Assembly: GCA_009693005.1 (NCBI GenBank)
Contig: SHYC01000003.1
Location: 1-34,345, forward strand
From: Dehalococcoidia bacterium
GTDB lineage: Bacteria > Chloroflexota > Dehalococcoidia > SHYD01 > SHYC01
Direction of reading: 5' to 3'
Length of the DNA stretch: 34,345 bases
Shown here piece by piece: positions 28,913 through 34,345 of this stretch (positions within the stretch are counted from its first letter, which is position 1; every line of letters begins with the position of its first letter). The translations under genes were made by a program, and so were the position numbers. Below the pieces are notes generated by a model that was given only the letters and a program-made list of their open reading frames with translations, made no database searches and had not been told where the DNA came from.

Positions 28913-29095
28913 TAAGTACAGGACGGTCTGCGTCTTTGATGCAGCAGCATTCTCTCACAACTTACTTTTATACAAACGTGGTAATAAGGAGGATGGTGCT
29001 TATAGTTGTTGGTTGTTAATGTCCAGGACAGTAGGGCAGAATAAAGTTGAGACGGCTCACATTTTTAGTTTCTAGGGGGAAAGAAAATCGATAAT

Positions 29096-30823
29096 ATGCA
29101 CAACACTCTTGTAAGCCGAGTCTTTATAATGCTAACTCTGGCAGGAGCGCTAGCCGTAATGGCGGCATGCGGCCCGGCAGCACAGCCTTCCGAACCTACG
29201 GCGAGCAAAGAGCCGCCGAAAATGGAGGAGCGGCCCGCAGTAGAGTTAGCAAAGGAGCGGGGTGGCAAGTTGGTGGTGACTGAGACCAGCGCCTTCGGCA
29301 ATCCTAACGATCCCCACCTGGTGGTGACAGCCACCGGCCGGGTCTACTCTATGCCGGTGGTCAACTGGTTGCTAAAGCGCGACATTTATCAAAAGGGCTA
29401 TCCGATAGTGGCGGACCTTGCCAAGAGTTGGGAAGTCTCCAAGGACGGCCTAAAATATACCTTTAAGCTCCAGGAGGGCGTGAAGTTCCATGACGTCGCG
29501 CCTGTAAATGGCAGGGAGTTTACCTCTGAGGATGTAAAGTACAATCTGTTGAGGCTCACGGCTGATCCATCCGTCATCGTGGACAAGTGGAAGCCGCGTT
29601 TTCAAAGAGCCGTAGACTTCGGCAAGATCAAGAGCATAGACACTACAGACAAATATACCGCCGTAATCAATCTTGATCAGCCTTATGCGCCCTTTGTAGA
29701 CGCAATCTCTCATCCCGGAACGGCGATTCTTCCAAAAGAGTTTGTCGAGAAGTTCCCAGAAAAGGTTATCCTCGAGGGAATGGTCGGCACCGGCCCGTTC
29801 ATGCCGGGAGGTGAGTACAAGAACCAGCAGATAGCCACCTACAAGAAGAACCCAGGCTACTGGAAAAAGGACTCTGCCGGCGGCCAACTGCCGTACCTGG
29901 ATGAGCTCAACCTCCTGTATTTCTCGGACATCCAGTCGGAGCTAGCAGCCTTCCGGTCCAGGCAGATAGATACAACCAGAACCAGTTCCGACATAAAGGC
30001 CAGCACCGTGAACTCCATCAAGAAAGACCAGAGCGACGTACGAGTATTCTATACCCCAACAACGAACATCACTAACTATCGCTTTAACATGAAGTTTAAG
30101 CCGTTCCAGGATGTCAAGGTCCGGCGGGCTATTCACCTGGCCGTCGACCGGCACCAGTATGTGGACTTGCTCCTTGAAGGCGCAGGGTCGATCTCAGGCC
30201 CCGTTACTTCGGCGATATATCCTGATGTCGCCAACACAATGGACTGGCTGATGCAACAGCCCGGATATCGGAAGGACAAGACCCAGGACCTGGCGGAGGC
30301 GGTGCGGCTGATGAAAGAGGCCGGCTACCCGGACGGCTTCGAGGTAGGAATGATGACCTCAACGGGAGCACAGCCGGGAGATACCATGGCGCTGCTCCAG
30401 GACCAGCTAAAGCCCTTAAAGATCACCATAAAGCCGGAGCAGGTGGACTATGCGGGCCAGTGGCTTCCGCGCGCCACACAAGGAGAGTTTGAGTTCGCCC
30501 ATATGAACCATACCGTCACGACCGACGTCGATAGCGTGATCGGAGCGCACCTGGTTTCCGGTGCGCCCAGAAACTACGGCAAGTTCGATGACCCGGTGCT
30601 CGACGATCTCATCAAGAAGGAACTAGCCTCCGTTACCCTGGAGGAGCGCAGGAAGTGGGCGCAAGAAGCAGAGAAACGGATCTTCGATGTTGTGCCGATG
30701 CTGTTCCTATACACCCGTGTGAATACTCTCTTGGCCCATCCCTGGGTCCATAACGCTGGAGATGGCCCAGTACCAGGCTCTACACAATACGTTGTAGAGC
30801 AGGCGTGGGTAGAAAAACATTAG
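29096..30823 (+). CDS. Family-5 ABC transporter substrate-binding lipoprotein, paralog 4
   Basis: Lipobox VMAACGPAA; full-length similarity. Confidence 0.93.
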   Translation: MHNTLVSRVFIMLTLAGALAVMAACGPAAQPSEPTASKEPPKMEERPAVELAKERGGKLVVTETSAFGNPNDPHLVVTATGRVYSMPVVNWLLKRDIYQKGYPIVADLAKSWEVSKDGLKYTFKLQEGVKFHDVAPVNGREFTSEDVKYNLLRLTADPSVIVDKWKPRFQRAVDFGKIKSIDTTDKYTAVINLDQPYAPFVDAISHPGTAILPKEFVEKFPEKVILEGMVGTGPFMPGGEYKNQQIATYKKNPGYWKKDSAGGQLPYLDELNLLYFSDIQSELAAFRSRQIDTTRTSSDIKASTVNSIKKDQSDVRVFYTPTTNITNYRFNMKFKPFQDVKVRRAIHLAVDRHQYVDLLLEGAGSISGPVTSAIYPDVANTMDWLMQQPGYRKDKTQDLAEAVRLMKEAGYPDGFEVGMMTSTGAQPGDTMALLQDQLKPLKITIKPEQVDYAGQWLPRATQGEFEFAHMNHTVTTDVDSVIGAHLVSGAPRNYGKFDDPVLDDLIKKELASVTLEERRKWAQEAEKRIFDVVPMLFLYTRVNTLLAHPWVHNAGDGPVPGSTQYVVEQAWVEKH

Positions 30824-30980
30824 TGGTTTCCTACAACTTCGGTAAGCTCTAGCAGGCAAAGCTATAAGAAGCTAGAGATACGCGTTTTGTAGGCGTCGGT
30901 GAGGGAAGGAGAAACTATGGAGGCAGCGCTGTCGATGGGGATAAGGCCCTTAGATAGCGCTGCCTTGTCTATTTATCAAG
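30812..30980 (+). repeat. Structured spacer repeat, copy 1 (downstream of paralog 4)
   Basis: CTCTAGC/GCTAGAG (30847-30853/30871-30877) and AGGCAGCGCT/AGCGCTGCCT (30921-30930/30956-30965), then ttgtctattta; matches copy 2. Confidence 0.85.
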
Positions 30981-31069
30981 AATACTTAGTGGTGTAGGGG
31001 GTTAGAAGTGCCCGGCAAACAGAACACCAAGCCAATGCTTTCTCAGCGCTGTGTCCATCGCGCGGCGAG

Positions 31070-31129
31070 GGGACCGTGAGCGACTCCATCGTCGGCATGG
31101 CAGAGCAGGTCTGGTTGGAAAGACACTAG
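31070..31129 (+). pseudogene. C-terminal relic of a seventh SBP paralog
   Basis: GTVSDSIVGMAEQVWLERH* aligns with intact C-termini (e.g. GPLSDSLPFIVEQAWVEKH*). Confidence 0.75.
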
Positions 31130-31194
31130 GTGAGCCATATTAGCATTGTCCCATCAATAAGACAGAATAAAGGTGGAGGAAAAATAAAGAGAGT

Positions 31195-32907
31195 ATGTAC
31201 AAGAATAGAATAGAGTCCATAGTCCCCCTCTTTTTGGTTATTCTGGTGGCGCTGGCTATAGTCGCCTGCGGCCCCTCGGCCCAGCGTCCTCAGGAGGATG
31301 CTGTGACGACAACAAAAGAGGCGAAGAGCGCTGGGCTGCCAGCCGCCGACAAACTAGAAGTAGCCAAAGAACGTGGCGGTCTATTGAAATACCCTGCAAG
31401 TGCATTTGGCAACCCCAACGACCCACACCTGACAGCCACCGCCAACGGACGGGTCTATTCCATGCCCGTTACAAACGGGATCATCAAGCGAGACATCTAC
31501 AACAACTTTGCTATTGCCCCAGACCTGGCAAAAAGCTGGGAGGCATCCAAAGACGGTTTCACCTACACCTTCAAGTTCCAGGAAGGAGTGAAGTTCCACA
31601 ACACTCCTCCTGTCAACGGCAGAGAGTTCGTTTCAGAGGACGCCAAGTATACCCTCTTGAGACTGACCGCTGATCCATCAGTGATAGTAGAGAAGTGGAA
31701 GCCTCGTTTCCAAAGGGCCCTGGACTTCGGGGCCATCCAGAGCATTGAGACTCCAGACAAGTACACCATGGTGGTCAATCTCAAGGAGCCATATGCGCCT
31801 TTCCTGGACGCGGTATCTCAACCTGCAAGCCAAGTGATTCCCAGGGAGTTCGTCGAAAAGTTCCCTGAGAAGATCATCACTGAAGGTATGATCGGCACAG
31901 GCCCTTTCACCCCCAACGAGTACCGAAACCAGAACATAGCCTCCTACAAAAGGAACCCTGCTTACTGGAAAAAGGACTCCGCTGGAGGCCAGCTACCATA
32001 CATCGATGATCTGGCCCTCCTCTTTTTCGCCGACGAACAGACACGCTACGCCGCCTTCAGAGCCAAGCAGATCGACTTGACCTCAGTAACTGGCGAGGCG
32101 ATGAAGTCTATTATGAAGGACGAGCCAAATGTAAGGGCTCAACAGGTGCCATTTAACTCCGTATTCAACTTCCGCTTCAATATGAAGTTCAAGCCCTTCC
32201 AGGACGTCAAAGTCCGTAGAGCAATGCATCTGGCCGTTGATAGACAACAGTTCGCGGAGATAATTGGGCAAGACCTGGCGATCCCTGCCGGGCCCGTGAC
32301 TCCTATTTTCCCTGAGATGGCCAATACCATGGACTGGCTCCTATCTCAGCCAGGTTACAGGAAAGACAAGACCCAAGACCTTGAGGAAGCCAAGCGCCTC
32401 ATGAACGAGGCCGGCTATGGGGACGGCTTCGAGGTCAAGGGCATGTTCTCACTCAACACTGGTGACCACATCTCCTTGCTCCAAGACCAGCTTAAGCCCC
32501 TAAAAATCACGCTGAAAGCCGATCAAGTGGACTACGCGGGCCAGTGGGTGCCCAAAGCCACCGCTGGAGAATTTGAGCTATCCTATATGACTCACGTCTT
32601 CAGCACCGACGCAGATTCCATCTTGACTGCTCATCTTACTACTGGAGGTCCCAGAAACTATGGTAAGTTCAGCGACGCTGCTCTTGATGACCTCGTAATG
32701 AAGCAGCGGACCGCCACCAACCTGGAGGAACGAAGAAAGTGGGCACAGGAAGCCGAGAAGCGGGCGTTGGAAGTGCTACCGTTTATATTCGTTTATTCAC
32801 CTTTTAACACCAGCCTGGTCCAGCCCTGGGTGCACAACGCCGGCAATGGCCCACTTTCCGACTCACTGCCTTTTATTGTAGAACAGGCCTGGGTGGAAAA
32901 ACATTAG
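31195..32907 (+). CDS. Family-5 ABC transporter substrate-binding lipoprotein, paralog 5
   Basis: Lipobox LAIVACGPSA; full-length similarity. Confidence 0.93.
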   Translation: MYKNRIESIVPLFLVILVALAIVACGPSAQRPQEDAVTTTKEAKSAGLPAADKLEVAKERGGLLKYPASAFGNPNDPHLTATANGRVYSMPVTNGIIKRDIYNNFAIAPDLAKSWEASKDGFTYTFKFQEGVKFHNTPPVNGREFVSEDAKYTLLRLTADPSVIVEKWKPRFQRALDFGAIQSIETPDKYTMVVNLKEPYAPFLDAVSQPASQVIPREFVEKFPEKIITEGMIGTGPFTPNEYRNQNIASYKRNPAYWKKDSAGGQLPYIDDLALLFFADEQTRYAAFRAKQIDLTSVTGEAMKSIMKDEPNVRAQQVPFNSVFNFRFNMKFKPFQDVKVRRAMHLAVDRQQFAEIIGQDLAIPAGPVTPIFPEMANTMDWLLSQPGYRKDKTQDLEEAKRLMNEAGYGDGFEVKGMFSLNTGDHISLLQDQLKPLKITLKADQVDYAGQWVPKATAGEFELSYMTHVFSTDADSILTAHLTTGGPRNYGKFSDAALDDLVMKQRTATNLEERRKWAQEAEKRALEVLPFIFVYSPFNTSLVQPWVHNAGNGPLSDSLPFIVEQAWVEKH

Positions 32908-33065
32908 TGGTTTTCTAGGGCTTTGGTAAACTCTAGCCGGGCAAGTTATCACAAGCTAGAGATACACGTTTACTGGATGTCGGTGAGGGAAGGAGAAGCT
33001 ATGGAGGCAGCGCTGCCTAAGGGGATAAGGCCCTAAGATAGCGCTGCCTTGTCTATTTATTAAGA
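32896..33065 (+). repeat. Structured spacer repeat, copy 2 (downstream of paralog 5)
   Basis: CTCTAGC/GCTAGAG (32931-32937/32955-32961) and GGCAGCGCT/AGCGCTGCC (33006-33014/33040-33048); same order and spacing as copy 1. Confidence 0.85.
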
Positions 33066-33160
33066 CAGTTTGTGTATTGTAGTAAGACGCCGATTTCGGC
33101 CAAAGATAACCAGCTTTATCGCGTAAGGAGTGAGGTATGACATAAATTACGGGAAGAGTC

Positions 33161-33193
33161 ATTAAGGGCTTGAACCTGTAGATAGCGCTGCCT
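33161..33193 (+). repeat. Partial third copy of the spacer repeat 3' portion
   Basis: attaagggcttgaacctgtagatagcgctgcct resembles ggggataaggccctaagatagcgctgcct. Confidence 0.5.
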
Positions 33194-33257
33194 GCTGCAG
33201 ATGAACATGTATAAAGGCCATCGTCAAGCTAGTGTGATTATCGGATAGGAGGGTGAA

Positions 33258-34196
33258 ATGTTTGGCAAAAATAGACTGCCGAAGTGGATGTATTTAGGGG
33301 TCGTCGTCGCAGCCCTACTATTCGGCGCATGCGGCCCAGCAGCGCAAAAATCATCGGAGACCACAGGGGAAAGCAAGGTCCAGGAAGCGATACAAAAGAC
33401 CGGGGCACAATCATCAGACCAGCTCACGGTAGCCAAGGAGAGAGGTGGTAAACTCACCATCCCCGATACATCGATGTTTGGCAACCCAAACGATCCGCAT
33501 CTGCCGGCCACCGCAACCGGTCGCGACTATGCTATGCCTGCAACCAACGCGATTCTAACGAGAAACATATACGATAAGTTCTCTATCGTCCCTGATCTAG
33601 CCAAGAGCTGGGAGGTCTCCAAAGACGGCCTCACGTATACCTTCAAGTTCAACCAAGGAGTGAAGTTCCAGAACACCCCTCCAGTCAACGGTCGCGAGTT
33701 TACCTCCGAAGACGCCAAATATACTTTGATGCGAGTCACCGCGGACCCCTCCGTCATCGTGGAGAAGTGGAAGCCGAGGTTTCAGCGTGCCCTCGACTTC
33801 GGCAAATTAGATGGTATGGACACGCCTGACAAGTACACTCTGGTGGTCCGTCTTAAAGAGCCCTACGCCCCATTCTTAGACGCGGTTGCCCACCCGGGAA
33901 GCGGTATTCTGCCAAGAGAGTTCGTGGAGAAGTTCCCAGAGAAGGTTATCCTCGAGGGAATGATCGGCACCGGTGCCTTCATGCCCACGGAATACAGGAA
34001 CCAGAACATAGCCAGCTTCAAAAAGAACCCTGACTACTGGAGGAAGGACTCTCAGGGTGGCCAGTTGCCTTACATTGACGAGGTATCCTTCTTGTATTTT
34101 GCAGACATTCAAGCTCAATACGCCGCTTTTAGGGCGCGACAGATAGATATAACCAGCGTAACTACCGGATTGTCTACCATAGACTCCATTAAGAAG
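33258..34196 (+). pseudogene. Family-5 substrate-binding lipoprotein, paralog 6, interrupted by an IS element
   Basis: Lipobox LLFGACGPAA; SBP similarity ends at TTGLSTIDSIKK, immediately before the IS end; remaining C-terminal half absent from window. Confidence 0.85.
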
Positions 34197-34345
34197 TGGG
34201 GTTACCCCGTTTCGACGGACAGTTTTGTTAGGAGGCAAAGGCGGGATTCCTTTCCGCCATTCTAACACGTTCGTACTCTGCTGGAGACCTATACTCCAGT
34301 GAAGAGTGAAGCCGTCGTCGGTTGTAGAAGACCTCGATGAACTCG
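34197..34345 (-). mobile_element. IS3-family-like insertion sequence, one end (continues beyond window)
   Basis: Starts tggggttaccccgtttcgacggacag; encodes the transposase C-terminus on the minus strand. Confidence 0.85.
34228..34345 (-). CDS. IS3-family transposase, C-terminal fragment
   Basis: Reverse-complement translation [38 protein letters not shown]; (Y/F)NRRRLHSxLxYxSPxEYE is the IS3-family integrase C-terminal signature. Confidence 0.9.
   Translation of the reverse strand, partial: EFIEVFYNRRRLHSSLEYRSPAEYERVRMAERNPAFAS

Noticed and set aside
34197-34265. Novel C-terminus [22 protein letters not shown] of SBP paralog 6
   Set aside because: This is readthrough into the IS end, not a native protein tail.
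1-34345. CRISPR arrays, tRNA or rRNA genes
   Set aside because: No regularly spaced direct repeats or recognisable tRNA/rRNA sequence seen by eye; a tRNAscan/Infernal run would be needed to be definitive.

Overview
34.3-kb bacterial window with gene content and dispersed repeats consistent with an uncultured Chloroflexota-like genome (lineage is inference). The left two-thirds is mostly housekeeping and metabolic: SbcC C-terminus, DedA protein, chlorite-dismutase/HemQ-family protein, HemW-like radical SAM protein, SelB, Glu/Leu/Phe/Val dehydrogenase, GT39-like membrane glycosyltransferase, NUDIX, GNAT, M23 peptidase, CobO, APC permease, MBL-fold hydrolase, MocA-like nucleotidyltransferase, CoxS- and CoxM-like subunits, and RecJ. 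These are interspersed with small decaying accessory modules: a broken RHH/MazF-like toxin-antitoxin locus, a DUF429-like relic with an in-frame TAG, a PD-(D/E)xK-like + PIN-like gene pair, and a small gene pair whose 5' end carries an in-frame TAG inside a strong hairpin. The right third (23.0-34.3 kb) is a head-to-tail array of six paralogous family-5 ABC substrate-binding lipoproteins plus a C-terminal relic of a seventh, with no permease or ATPase genes. The sixth copy is interrupted by an IS3-family-like element that runs off the window. Best leads: (1) the substrate-binding-protein array with its duplicated structured spacer, (2) a DNA-binding-like N-terminal domain fused to the glutamate-dehydrogenase-family enzyme, (3) the nuclease-like/PIN-like pair, (4) the TAG-in-hairpin gene. 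No rRNA, tRNA or CRISPR array was recognised. All family calls are from motif recognition by eye; no searches were run.
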